This document shows positions 33,206 through 40,907 of a stretch of 64,000 bases of DNA, piece by piece (positions within the stretch are counted from its first letter, which is position 1; each line of letters begins with the position of its first letter). This DNA is from Fimbriimonas ginsengisoli Gsoil 348. GTDB lineage: Bacteria; Armatimonadota; Fimbriimonadia; Fimbriimonadales; Fimbriimonadaceae. The position numbers and the translations under genes were made by a program. The DNA is taken from NCBI RefSeq assembly GCF_000724625.1, contig NZ_CP007139.1:2108001-2172000 (forward strand), given 5' to 3'. The notes beneath the pieces are model-generated. The model was given only the letters and a program-made list of their open reading frames with translations. It was not told the origin of the DNA and searched no databases.

Positions 33206-34779
33206 ACCGCCACCTTCTTGGCCCGCGGCCTCGAAATCGGTTGCCATTTCTGCTCGAGCCGGCGTACGAGCCACGTTAACGGGAGGGTCATGACCAAATA
33301 GAAAACCGCGACGGTGAGATAGACCGTGGTGGGAGAACCGGAGTTGGTGGCGATCTCTTTGCCGGCCCGCATCAGCTCGCTGAGCGCGACCACCGAAACC
33401 AGCGAAGAATCTTTGAGGAGGGCGACCGCCTCGTTGGTGAGCGGGGGCAAGACTCGGCGTAGGGTTTGGGGAAGAATCACCCAACGCATGGCGGTCGGAT
33501 AATCCATGCCGAGCGAGCGAGCCGCTTCCATCTGGCCCGAGTCGATGCTCTCGATGCCGGCCCGGAAAATCTCCGAAGTGTAGGCCGCCGCGTTGAGGCT
33601 GAGGGCGAGGACGCCGGCAACGAACGGGCTCAGGCCGATGCCGATGGCGGGCAACACGAAGTAGATCACGTAGATCTGCATGAGAAGCGGGGTGCCCCGC
33701 ACCACTTCTACATAAGCCACTGCGAAGGGGCGGAAGAGCACGAACGGGGATACGCGGGCCAACGCCAACAGGAGCCCGCCGACGACGCCGAAAACCAGGC
33801 TGAGCGCCGTCAGCTCCAAGGTAAGAACCGCTCCCCTCGCGAGGATCGGCAGCGCGTCCTTCAACAAATCCCAGCGGAAAGTAAAGGCACTCCCGCCTAC
33901 CGACTGAACCGTACCGATCGGGTGGGCGGTAGCCGCTTCGAGGGCGGCGGGGACGGGGGAGCCTTGGTCCTTCACCTTGTCGAGCGCGGCCACGAGAGCG
34001 GTGTCGTACGGCTCTTCGAACCATTGCGGATACGAGCGAGCGTAGGCGCCTCCCGCCATCATTCGATCCAGCGACCGGTTTACCTGGGCGATCAACTCGG
34101 GATGGGTTTTCCAGGCGACGATGCCGAGGTTCTCTTTGACGAACACCGGCCCGGCAAGCTCGATCTCGGGATATCCCTTGCTGAGGATCGCCTTGATCGT
34201 CGGCAGGTCTCCCACGCAGGCGTCGGACTTCTTGTTGCGCAGGTCCAAGAGGCCGTCTTGGATCTGGTCGAACTTCAGCATGTGGTCTTTCGGGACGCCG
34301 ATCTTTTGGACGGCGAACTGTCCGGTGGTTTCCTGCTGAACGGAGACAATCTTGTCTTTGAGATCCTCCGGTTTCTGGATTCTTGTATCTCCCTTTCGCC
34401 GGGCGATGACCTGACCGGAGAGAAAGTAGGGGCGAGAGAACAAGTACCCCTTCGTCTTGCGTTCTTCCGTGATGGTGACGCCGGCCATGACGAGGTCGGC
34501 CTTTCCGCTCTCGAGCGCGCCCAGGACGCCGGCCCACTCCGAGTCGATCCAACGGAGCTTCACTCCGAGGTCGCGGGCGAGCTCGGTGGCCACGTCCACG
34601 TCGAAGCCGATAATTTGGCCGTCTTTCTTGTATTCGAAAGGTGGATAAGTGGCGTCGGTGGCGATAACCAACTCGCCTCGCGAGCGAATCGTGTCGATGA
34701 TTCCCTGGGCGTGCAGCACGCCGGAGGCCGTCATTCCAACGACTAGAAGTAGGAACCGGATCCAGGCTCGAACTTGCAT
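33202..34779 (-). CDS. Amino acid ABC transporter: substrate-binding protein fused to permease (GlnH-GlnP type)
   Basis: A 525-residue fusion. A signal peptide/anchor (LLLVVGMTASGVLHAQ) is followed by a solute-binding domain (about residues 25-265: GELVIATDATYPPFEYKKDG, GFDVDVATELAR, LFSRPYFLSGQVI). A permease domain follows from about 300 with five or so membrane segments and the EAA loop EAARSLGMDYPTAMRWVILPQ. Such fusions occur in Firmicutes and Deinococcus-type transporters and tether the binding domain to the membrane. Substrate is probably a polar amino acid. Its ATG follows TATAGT by 8 nt. It forms a two-gene operon with glnQ. Confidence 0.92.
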   Translation of the reverse strand: MQVRAWIRFLLLVVGMTASGVLHAQGIIDTIRSRGELVIATDATYPPFEYKKDGQIIGFDVDVATELARDLGVKLRWIDSEWAGVLGALESGKADLVMAGVTITEERKTKGYLFSRPYFLSGQVIARRKGDTRIQKPEDLKDKIVSVQQETTGQFAVQKIGVPKDHMLKFDQIQDGLLDLRNKKSDACVGDLPTIKAILSKGYPEIELAGPVFVKENLGIVAWKTHPELIAQVNRSLDRMMAGGAYARSYPQWFEEPYDTALVAALDKVKDQGSPVPAALEAATAHPIGTVQSVGGSAFTFRWDLLKDALPILARGAVLTLELTALSLVFGVVGGLLLALARVSPFVLFRPFAVAYVEVVRGTPLLMQIYVIYFVLPAIGIGLSPFVAGVLALSLNAAAYTSEIFRAGIESIDSGQMEAARSLGMDYPTAMRWVILPQTLRRVLPPLTNEAVALLKDSSLVSVVALSELMRAGKEIATNSGSPTTVYLTVAVFYLVMTLPLTWLVRRLEQKWQPISRPRAKKVAV

Positions 34780-34787
34780 CCGAAAAG

Positions 34788-34793
34788 ACTATA
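34788..34793 (-). promoter_or_regulatory. TANNNT -10 element, leaderless-type
   Basis: Minus strand TATAGT, then CTTTTCGG, then the ATG of the GlnH-GlnP fusion at 34779. Confidence 0.5.
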
Positions 34794-34868
34794 GCCGAGG
34801 CGCGCTAGGCCCAACGAACAGAAGATGAGTGCGAGAGGTCAATCAGTCAGGTTTCGGAGAAAAAATAG

Positions 34869-35018
34869 ATGTTGATCTTTCTAGCAGTTTTGTTCTTGGT
34901 GCTATGGGCACTCGGGTTCCTCGCCTTCCACGTGTCGATGTGGTTCATCCACCTCCTCCTGTTGGTCGCGCTGATCTCCCTGATCATGCACTTCCTGCGC
35001 GGCCCGGCCCGCGTCTAG
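34869..35018 (+). CDS. Lmo0937-family small membrane protein
   Basis: A 49-residue protein (MLIFLAVLFLVLWALGFLAF, then HVSMWFIHLL, ending HFLRGPARV) with two hydrophobic segments, matching the layout of the small Lmo0937 family found in many bacteria and linked to stress responses by expression. The coding sequence is too short to be seen by length alone, but the hydrophobic pattern and codon usage support it. It has a GGAGAAAA ribosome site about 9 nt upstream. It is followed 4 bp later by repeat B5. Function is unknown. Confidence 0.8.
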   Translation: MLIFLAVLFLVLWALGFLAFHVSMWFIHLLLLVALISLIMHFLRGPARV

Positions 35019-35021
35019 GAA

Positions 35022-35048
35022 CCGTAGCATCGGCTCCCAGCCGATGAA
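35022..35048 (+). repeat. Family B repeat, copy B5
   Basis: CGTAGCATCGGCTCCCAGCC with GATG, immediately after the Lmo0937-like stop. It is paired with inverted copy B6 25 bp on, so the pair could fold into a large hairpin. Confidence 0.85.
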
Positions 35049-35072
35049 CCCTCCCTCTAGCCGGGGATTGAA

Positions 35073-35098
35073 GTTCATCGGCTGGGAGCCGATGCTAC
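35073..35098 (-). repeat. Family B repeat, copy B6
   Basis: Inverted copy that codes the last seven residues (VASAPSR) and the TGA stop of the minus-strand gene at 35075-35428. Confidence 0.85.
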
Positions 35099-35428
35099 TT
35101 TTGCCTTAAACAGGAAGCGGGTCTTGCCGCGCTCGTTTGAAGCGGTCGTGCCGACGAGCTCGAATCCGTATTGTCCGGCGCGTTCGTCGAGCACTGCCTC
35201 CAGTTGGGCCGGTTTCAGGCGGGAGACATTCAGGTCGATCACCCGGTATCGCCATCGGACCGGGACGCGCTGGGCGCCTGCCATCAGCGCCTTGAGGGCC
35301 TCAAACTTCTGACGGTCCTCAGGGCTTAAAGTGGCAACGCTGGGACCGCCTTTCTCCTGACGGGGTTGCGATCCGGCGAACGGGATCGCGGTCATCGATA
35401 GAACGGCTATGAAAGCAAACCACTTCAT
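35075..35428 (-). CDS. Small secreted protein of unknown function
   Basis: From the ATG at 35428 (MKWFAFIAVLSMTAIPFAGS) a signal peptide precedes ~95 mature residues. A helix-forming acidic segment (SPEDRQKFEALKALMAG) is followed by two strands (VRWRYRVIDLNVS and YGFELVGTTASNERGKTRFLFKAK). The C-terminal VASAPSR and the stop codon are encoded by repeat B6, so the native end of the protein was replaced or extended by the repeat. It is divergent from the ABC binding protein at 35476. No family is recognised. Confidence 0.7.
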   Translation of the reverse strand: MKWFAFIAVLSMTAIPFAGSQPRQEKGGPSVATLSPEDRQKFEALKALMAGAQRVPVRWRYRVIDLNVSRLKPAQLEAVLDERAGQYGFELVGTTASNERGKTRFLFKAKVASAPSR

Positions 35429-35461
35429 GCGTCCTATCTTCGCACACACCGGTATTTACAC

Positions 35462-35467
35462 TATGCT
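35462..35467 (+). promoter_or_regulatory. TANNNT -10 element, leaderless-type
   Basis: TATGCT, then AGGGGGCA, then the ATG at 35476. The G-run is too close to the start to be a standard ribosome site. Confidence 0.45.
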
Positions 35468-35475
35468 AGGGGGCA

Positions 35476-36741
35476 ATGTTCAAGTTGTCCGCGCTTCGGT
35501 GTGTCCTCCTCGGTGTATCTGGCTACGTTTTGATCGGCTGCGGAGGAAGCAGCGGCAACAACCCGGGAACGACACCGGTCCCGACGGCCAACGAGCTGCG
35601 GATCGGCGGGCTTTTTTCTCTAACCGGCAATTGGAACACCCTCGGTAAGGCAAGCAAAGCCGCCGTCGAGCTGGCGAGGGACGACGTCAACGCCTACTTC
35701 GCGAGCCGATCGATCGCGACCCGCGTTACGCTGTTCGTGACGGACACCAAGCTTCTGCCCGAGACGGCGGCGGCGGACTTGAATAGCTTGGTCGACAAGC
35801 AGGTGCGATACGTGGTCGGACCGCAGTCGAGCTCCGAGGTCGCTCGCCTTAAGGCGACCGCCGACTCGTCCGGAACCTTGCTCATTAGCCAGGGGAGCAC
35901 GGCTTCGTCACTGTCGATTGCGGACGACAACGTCTTCCGGATGGTGCCGGACGACGTTCGGGAGGCGAAGGCGCTGGTCGCCCTTGCCCGCGCCGACGGC
36001 ATTCAGGCGCTGATTCCGGTCGCCCGCGACGACGCGGGGAACGGCGGACTTTTCACTTCGGTGAGCGCCCGGTTTAGCGACGTAGGCGGCGAGGTCGCCG
36101 CGGGAATCCGGTACGGCGCCAACGAGACGGATTTCACCGCGACCTTGAACTCCGTGCGGGCGGCGATCGTGGCGCTTAGAGCGACCCACACCGACGCACA
36201 GATCGGCGTCTATCTGGCCGGCTTCGACGAAGACGCGCAGATCTTGGCGCTCGCCCAGGCCGACCCAACCCTATCCGCGGTGAAGTGGTACGGCAGCGAC
36301 GGCGTCGTTTCCAGCGCGGCGCTCAGCTCGAATGCAGGGTCCGCGGCGTTCATGTCGCAGCACGGATTTCCAAATCCGATCTTCGGCCTGGACGATAGCG
36401 CAGTCGGAACATGGTCGCCGGTAGCCCAGCGCATCAAGGCGAAGTCCGGGGTGGATCCCGATGCGTTTGCTCTCTCAGCCTACGATGCGGTCTGGCTCGC
36501 CGCTCTTTCGTACCAAGCGGCTGGCGGCAGCGCGGCCACCGCGACCGATCGAAGAAACTCCCTCTTCGCCACCGCCTCGACTTACACGGGAGTTACCGGG
36601 CCGACGAAATTCGACGCCTCCGGCGACCGCAACGATGGGAACTTCGACTTCTGGTCCGTCGGCGGCTCGGCCGGCAGCTACCGTTGGATGCGCGTGGCTA
36701 GCTATAAAGCCGCCGACGGATCGATCGTCCGTATTCCGTGA
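35476..36741 (+). CDS. ABC transporter substrate-binding lipoprotein (LivJ/type 1 periplasmic-binding fold)
   Basis: A 421-residue lipoprotein (MFKLSALRCVLLGVSGYVLI, lipobox IGC at residue 22) with a Ser/Gly/Asn linker and a periplasmic-binding type 1 fold. Features are IGGLFSLTGNWNTLGKASKAAVELA, the hinge region YVVGPQSSSEVARLK, LLISQGSTASSLSI and the C-terminal DPDAFALSAYDAVWLAALSYQAAG. It would bind branched-chain amino acids, amides or related solutes, but no permease or ATPase gene is adjacent. It may serve a distant transporter or act as a sensor. A good rho-independent terminator follows. Confidence 0.88.
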   Translation: MFKLSALRCVLLGVSGYVLIGCGGSSGNNPGTTPVPTANELRIGGLFSLTGNWNTLGKASKAAVELARDDVNAYFASRSIATRVTLFVTDTKLLPETAAADLNSLVDKQVRYVVGPQSSSEVARLKATADSSGTLLISQGSTASSLSIADDNVFRMVPDDVREAKALVALARADGIQALIPVARDDAGNGGLFTSVSARFSDVGGEVAAGIRYGANETDFTATLNSVRAAIVALRATHTDAQIGVYLAGFDEDAQILALAQADPTLSAVKWYGSDGVVSSAALSSNAGSAAFMSQHGFPNPIFGLDDSAVGTWSPVAQRIKAKSGVDPDAFALSAYDAVWLAALSYQAAGGSAATATDRRNSLFATASTYTGVTGPTKFDASGDRNDGNFDFWSVGGSAGSYRWMRVASYKAADGSIVRIP

Positions 36742-36760
36742 TCGTTCGGATAACGAAAAA

Positions 36761-36787
36761 TGGGTGGCCGAATGCCACCCATTTTTT
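36761..36787 (+). terminator. Rho-independent terminator
   Basis: Stem TGGGTGGC/GCCACCCA with a CGAAT loop, an A-run before and a T6 run after. It terminates the binding-protein gene and, by its A-run on the other side, can also serve the convergent HAF lipoprotein gene. Confidence 0.9.
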
Positions 36788-36799
36788 GCAATTCTGCCT

Positions 36800-38227
36800 C
36801 TATACGTGCGCTTTGGGATTCAAGAGGATGGCGCGTTGCACGCCTCCGTTGACTCCGTACGCGATGATCTGGCCCTGGTTGTTGATGCCGTAGGCGTGGA
36901 GAACCTGCCAGCCGGTGGTGCGTGAAATCAGCGAGTTCAAGTCCTGGCTCACGCCGTTTTGGTAGAGGAAGCCGCGAACTGAAACGAACCCTTGCGAAGA
37001 GGTGCCCACCACCTGGCCAGAGTCGTTCACGCCGTATGGGATCGTGATGTCGTCGCCGGTGAGATTCGGGATTCTCGTAAAGACGCCGCTCTCCCATATG
37101 AACCCCTGGGGATTGGTGTCGCTGGTGGTGGTCGCGGTGCCCACGAGCTTGCCGTTATCGCTGATCGCGGTTCCGGTCGAAGCATCGAAGCCGGGCAGGA
37201 CGCCGACGTCGACGGCCGATCCGTTTCGCCAAATCGCGGCGTCGATAGTGGCAGAGCCGGCGACGTCAGCGGAATTATTGAGGGCTCCGGAGCGGGTCGC
37301 GGGGGCAAAGCCGATGAAATGAGTGACGTTTCCGTTATGAACCACGGTGTTCGACACGATGTAGTCGCCCTGGTCGTTGATCGCCGTCGCCGTCCCTTCG
37401 TCCGAACCTAGCTGGGTGACGGCTCCATTCTCGAATTTCACCGGAAAGGCGTTGCTTGAATCCGGGAAGGATGTTCCCACCGCGACTCCGGAAGCGTTGA
37501 CTCCGTTGCCAACGGCCCAGATGTCGTTGCCACGGTGACCGAGATTGGTCATCGTGCCGTTCGACCAAAGGAAGGCGTGGAGGATGCCGTCGGCCGTCGT
37601 CGAGATGCCCGTCACCTTTCCGTTGGAGCTAATGCCGTTCGGAACGCTGCCGGCATCGCCCGGCAAAACGCCCAGATCGATCACGTCATAAATCGGCCCG
37701 CTCCCCACGAAGGCGGGAGCGACGACGGCATAGACGCTGAAGTGGGCGAGGGGCACAGAAACGGTATGCGGGCCGGTGTCCACGGTTGAACCGGCGACGA
37801 GTTGCCAAGCTCCAGAGGCGAGAGTATAGATCGCCAAGCTGCTCTCGGGTACTCCCGGGGGAAGCGACGCGGGATTGTACTGAATCGTGACCGACGCCGG
37901 GGTGGAGAACGCGAGACTGTTCGGCGTGAGGTCGAAAGCCGTTCCGCCTACGATCACTTTATTCGCCGGAGCCGCCGGCAGGCTTCCCGTGAACGGAGCA
38001 ACCAATACCCTCGTATCTTCCGCGAGCGCGTGGGCCGGGATGACGACGACCGCCTTGTTATTGGCGGATGACACTACTCCCCCGAGCTCTTTCTTGACCA
38101 GGAGACCGCCGGCCGTCCCACCGCCGCTCGTGGACGTGGTTTTCGATCCTCCCCCGCCTCCTCCACACCCGCTGAGCAAGAGAGCCGTCAGGGCGAACAG
38201 AACGAAGAGAATCGAGAAAGGCCTCAT
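36800..38227 (-). CDS. HAF-repeat lipoprotein with ZU5-like domain
   Basis: From the ATG at 38227: lipoprotein signal MRPFSILFVLFALTALLLSG-C, a Gly/Ser linker, then a ZU5-like beta domain of ~120 residues (VVSSANNKAVVVIPAHALAEDT, FSTPASVTIQYNPASLPPG, LAHFSVYAVVAP). About 280 residues of HAF-type repeats follow (YDVIDLGVLPGDAGSVPNGI, GTSFPDSSNAFPVKFENGAV, AAIWRNGSAVDVGVLPG, GFIWESGVFTRIPNL, GFLYQNGVSQDLNSLI). HAF proteins are extracellular beta-propeller-like repeats of unknown role. About 475 residues in total. The longer reading frame upstream is repeat C4 sequence, so the ATG at 38227 is preferred. Confidence 0.85.
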   Translation of the reverse strand: MRPFSILFVLFALTALLLSGCGGGGGGSKTTSTSGGGTAGGLLVKKELGGVVSSANNKAVVVIPAHALAEDTRVLVAPFTGSLPAAPANKVIVGGTAFDLTPNSLAFSTPASVTIQYNPASLPPGVPESSLAIYTLASGAWQLVAGSTVDTGPHTVSVPLAHFSVYAVVAPAFVGSGPIYDVIDLGVLPGDAGSVPNGISSNGKVTGISTTADGILHAFLWSNGTMTNLGHRGNDIWAVGNGVNASGVAVGTSFPDSSNAFPVKFENGAVTQLGSDEGTATAINDQGDYIVSNTVVHNGNVTHFIGFAPATRSGALNNSADVAGSATIDAAIWRNGSAVDVGVLPGFDASTGTAISDNGKLVGTATTTSDTNPQGFIWESGVFTRIPNLTGDDITIPYGVNDSGQVVGTSSQGFVSVRGFLYQNGVSQDLNSLISRTTGWQVLHAYGINNQGQIIAYGVNGGVQRAILLNPKAHV

Positions 38228-38256
38228 TGGAAATCTCTGAATGATTGTACGTCCCC

Positions 38257-38344
38257 GTGGCGCCGGCTTCCAGCCGGTAGCCCAAAGCCCATCGCTCCTA
38301 GGAGAAGATGCTTGGGCTACCGGCTGGAAAGCCGGTGCCACGTT
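38257..38344. repeat. Family C-like inverted repeat, copy C4
   Basis: Long stem formed by GTGGCGCCGGCTTCCAGCCG and CGGCTGGAAAGCCGGTGCCAC with TAGCCCAA/TTGGGCTA. It abuts the stop codon of the ALDH gene (38343-38345). Confidence 0.88.
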
Positions 38345-40616
38345 AGGCTCCGTACGGAATCCAAACGTTCTTCACCTGAACGGCGTGCTGGATCCGAGTG
38401 GCGATCGGTGGAACGTCGGTTCCGGTCCAGACCTGCTTGAGGTTGCCCGCGCTGCGGCGTTCGACGTCGGCGACTCCTTCCGCCGGTCCGAAGTACCAGA
38501 TCGCGTTGACCGCGTCGTGGTCGGCGAGCGTCGGGACAATTTCCTTACGGAGGCCGGACACGATATTGAAGACTCCGGCCGGAACGTCGCTCGCGTCGAG
38601 AACGCGATACAGCCCTGCCGCCGCCGCCGGATTGGACTCGGACGGCACGACGACGACGGCGTTCCCCATCGCGATCGCGGCGCACGCCAACTCCACGAGG
38701 GCCAACAGCGGCCGGTCGTCGGGACAGATGATGGCGATCGTACCGACCGGCTCGTTCTGCGTATAGCAGAGCGCCTTCATCGGCACCGGGTGGGTCTGAC
38801 CGTCGGCCTTGTCGCAACGAGCCGCCGCTTGGAATGCGGCTCGGACCGCTTCCTCGTCTCCCAACGACTGAAGGTTTTCGGCTAGGTAATACAGCACCTG
38901 GGCTCGACCGTGGGCGCTCTGCGCCGCCCACGCCGGTTGCGCCTTGGCGGCGGCCTCGATCGCATTCCGGGCGTCTTTCCTATTCCCCCGCGCCGTCTCC
39001 TCCCCATCTGTCTCCAGCGAGTAGCCGGAGTCGGGACGGGTCTGCTTGCCGCCGATGTAATTTTTGTGAGTCCGATCCACCGTGGCACGGGCTTCCAGCC
39101 CGTGTGTATCACGACCATCCTGGTCGTGCGGTTTCGCCACTGGCAGCATGCCAGTGCGACGGACGTATTCGGCTAACCCCTCTCGCCCACCCTCGCGGCC
39201 GAAACCGCTTTCCCGGTAGCCGCCGAAGCCGCTCGCGGCGTCGAAGAAGTTCGTCGAGTTCACCCAAACCGTTCCGGCTTTGACGCGGCTTGCCATTTCC
39301 AGGGCGAGGCTTACGCTCTCGGTCCAAACGCTCGCGGCAAGGCCGTAAGGGGTGTTGTTGGCCAACTCCGCCGCTTCCTTCGGGGTTCTGAAAGTCATGG
39401 CGACGAGCACCGGGCCGAAGATCTCGACCTGGGCGACGGTCGCCGCCGGGCTGACGTTGGTGAGTAGCGTAGGGGGGAAGAACCAGCCTTCCTCGGGGCA
39501 AGAACAGCCGACCGGCTGGAACATGTCTGCGCCTTCCTCGACTCCGATCCGCACGAGCTCTCCAATCCGATCAAGTTGAACCTGGGCCACGATCGCGCCG
39601 ATATCGACCGACTTGTCGAGCGGGTCGCCGACCCGCAGGTTCTCCATGCGGGCACGGACCTTTGCGTAAAACCGCTCGGCGACGCTCTCTTGAACCAGAA
39701 GGCGCGACCCCGCGCAGCACACCTGCCCTTGGTTGAACCAAATAGCATCGACGAGCCCCTCCACCGCGCCGTCCAGGTCGGCATCCTCGAACACGATGTA
39801 GGGGGACTTCCCTCCGAGCTCGAGCGAAAGTTTCTTTCCGGTTCCAGCGGTGGTACGGCGGATGATCCGTCCGACCTCGGTCGAGCCGGTGAAGGCGATC
39901 TTCTGGATATCCGGGTGCTCGACCAGGTGGCGGCCGGTCTCCCCATCGCCGGTGACGATGTTCACCACCCCGGCGGGTACTCCCGCTCGTCGGCAGATCT
40001 CAGCGAACAACAGGGCGGTCAAAGAGGTGAACTCGGCCGGTTTCAGAACGACCGTGTTCCCCATTGCGATCGCGGGCGCGATCTTCCAAGCGAGCATCAG
40101 GAGCGGGAAGTTCCACGGGATGATCTGTCCGCAAACGCCGATCGGCTCGGCGCCCGGAAGCTCGTCCGCCATCGCCTCCGCCCACCCAGCGTGATGATAG
40201 AAGTGGCGGGCGACGAGCGGAATATCGAGGTCGCGGGTCTCCCGGATCGGTTTGCCGTTGTCGAGCGACTCCAGAACGGCGAAGAGCCGGGCGTGCTTTT
40301 GAACAAGGCGGGCGATGGCGTACATCGCCTTCGCCCGCTCATATCCGCCGATTTGCCACCAGCCAGCCTGGGCCGTCTTGGCCGCGGCTACGGCGAGGTC
40401 GATGTCCGCTTTGGAGCCTTGGGCGATTTGGGCGAGCACCTTACCGTTGGCCGGGTTGTGGGTCTCGAAGCGAGCGCCTTCCACCGGCGCGACGAATTCA
40501 CCGCCGATGAAGTGCCCGAATTGCCGACCATGGCTTTCCAGCCACTCCACCGCCACCTCCGCCCCCTCGGGCGCCGGCCCATAGTCCATATCGCGGTAGA
40601 TCTCCGAGATGCTCAC
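38343..40616 (-). CDS. Two-domain aldehyde dehydrogenase (ALDH16-type)
   Basis: A 757-residue NAD(P)-dependent aldehyde dehydrogenase with a complete first domain and a truncated second one. Domain 1 (about 35-480) has IIPWNFPLLMLAWKIAPAIA, FTGSTEVG, the general-base Glu in LELGGKSPYIVF, and the nucleophile in NQGQVCCAGSR. Domain 2 (about 520-757) keeps the cofactor-domain pattern (PVGTIAIICPDDRPLLALVE) but lacks a catalytic Cys, as in the ALDH16 family. The linker (residues ~485-512: RTGMLPVAKPHDQDGRDTHG then LEARAT) is coded by family C repeat C3 inserted in frame. The start is GTG at 40616, 5 nt after TACAAT. The substrate is not evident. Confidence 0.9.
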   Translation of the reverse strand: MSISEIYRDMDYGPAPEGAEVAVEWLESHGRQFGHFIGGEFVAPVEGARFETHNPANGKVLAQIAQGSKADIDLAVAAAKTAQAGWWQIGGYERAKAMYAIARLVQKHARLFAVLESLDNGKPIRETRDLDIPLVARHFYHHAGWAEAMADELPGAEPIGVCGQIIPWNFPLLMLAWKIAPAIAMGNTVVLKPAEFTSLTALLFAEICRRAGVPAGVVNIVTGDGETGRHLVEHPDIQKIAFTGSTEVGRIIRRTTAGTGKKLSLELGGKSPYIVFEDADLDGAVEGLVDAIWFNQGQVCCAGSRLLVQESVAERFYAKVRARMENLRVGDPLDKSVDIGAIVAQVQLDRIGELVRIGVEEGADMFQPVGCSCPEEGWFFPPTLLTNVSPAATVAQVEIFGPVLVAMTFRTPKEAAELANNTPYGLAASVWTESVSLALEMASRVKAGTVWVNSTNFFDAASGFGGYRESGFGREGGREGLAEYVRRTGMLPVAKPHDQDGRDTHGLEARATVDRTHKNYIGGKQTRPDSGYSLETDGEETARGNRKDARNAIEAAAKAQPAWAAQSAHGRAQVLYYLAENLQSLGDEEAVRAAFQAAARCDKADGQTHPVPMKALCYTQNEPVGTIAIICPDDRPLLALVELACAAIAMGNAVVVVPSESNPAAAAGLYRVLDASDVPAGVFNIVSGLRKEIVPTLADHDAVNAIWYFGPAEGVADVERRSAGNLKQVWTGTDVPPIATRIQHAVQVKNVWIPYGA
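39081..39160. repeat. Family C repeat inside the ALDH coding region, copy C3
   Basis: Contains the CCAGCCCGTGTGTATCACGA module, the ACGACCATCCTGGTCGT stem and the CACTGGCAGCATGCCAGTG stem. It is read in frame through the minus-strand ALDH gene, between the two ALDH domains. Confidence 0.9.
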
Positions 40617-40621
40617 TCCCT

Positions 40622-40627
40622 ATTGTA
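40622..40627 (-). promoter_or_regulatory. TANNNT -10 element, leaderless-type
   Basis: Minus strand TACAAT, then AGGGA, then the GTG start of ALDH at 40616. The following bases (TTGGGAGTGCAC at 40631) resemble the edge of a family D repeat. Confidence 0.45.
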
Positions 40628-40671
40628 GATTGGGAGTGCACAGTGGAAGAATTTCAGAGCACCGACCGGAC

Positions 40672-40887
40672 TCATTCACCTGGATCTCGTTCTTGACGCC
40701 CCTCAGTTCGAACTTCTCGAAGCCACGCATCAAAATCTTCGTTCGTACCTTCTTCCTCCGTCCAGGGTGAGCCTTTAAAGTCCGCAACGCTTCGAAAGGG
40801 CTCGACGCTCTGAAGTCGAGCCAACTGCTCTAAGGAAGGAGACGGCTCAGGGAAAATCCTGCCTTTTTCATGTGGGACGGGATTCAC
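40672..40887 (-). CDS. Small hydrophilic protein, possible antitoxin-like
   Basis: About 71 residues from a GTG at 40887, with GGAG spaced 5 nt upstream; a GTG two codons earlier (40893) is also in frame. The C-terminal part (FKGSPWTEEEGTNEDFDAWL, then REVRTEGRQERDPGE) is highly charged. No family is recognised and no toxin partner lies beside it. Codon bias is less extreme than in neighbours, so it may be recently acquired or a decaying antitoxin. Confidence 0.45.
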   Translation of the reverse strand: MNPVPHEKGRIFPEPSPSLEQLARLQSVEPFRSVADFKGSPWTEEEGTNEDFDAWLREVRTEGRQERDPGE

Positions 40888-40907
40888 ATACACTCCTCTG
40901 TATTGTC

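Noticed and set aside
33206-34552. The long upstream extension of the glnQ reading frame
   Set aside because: This part is antisense/out-of-frame to the GlnH-GlnP fusion, which has clear domains on the same strand in another frame. GlnQ begins cleanly at 33205 with a 4-bp overlap.
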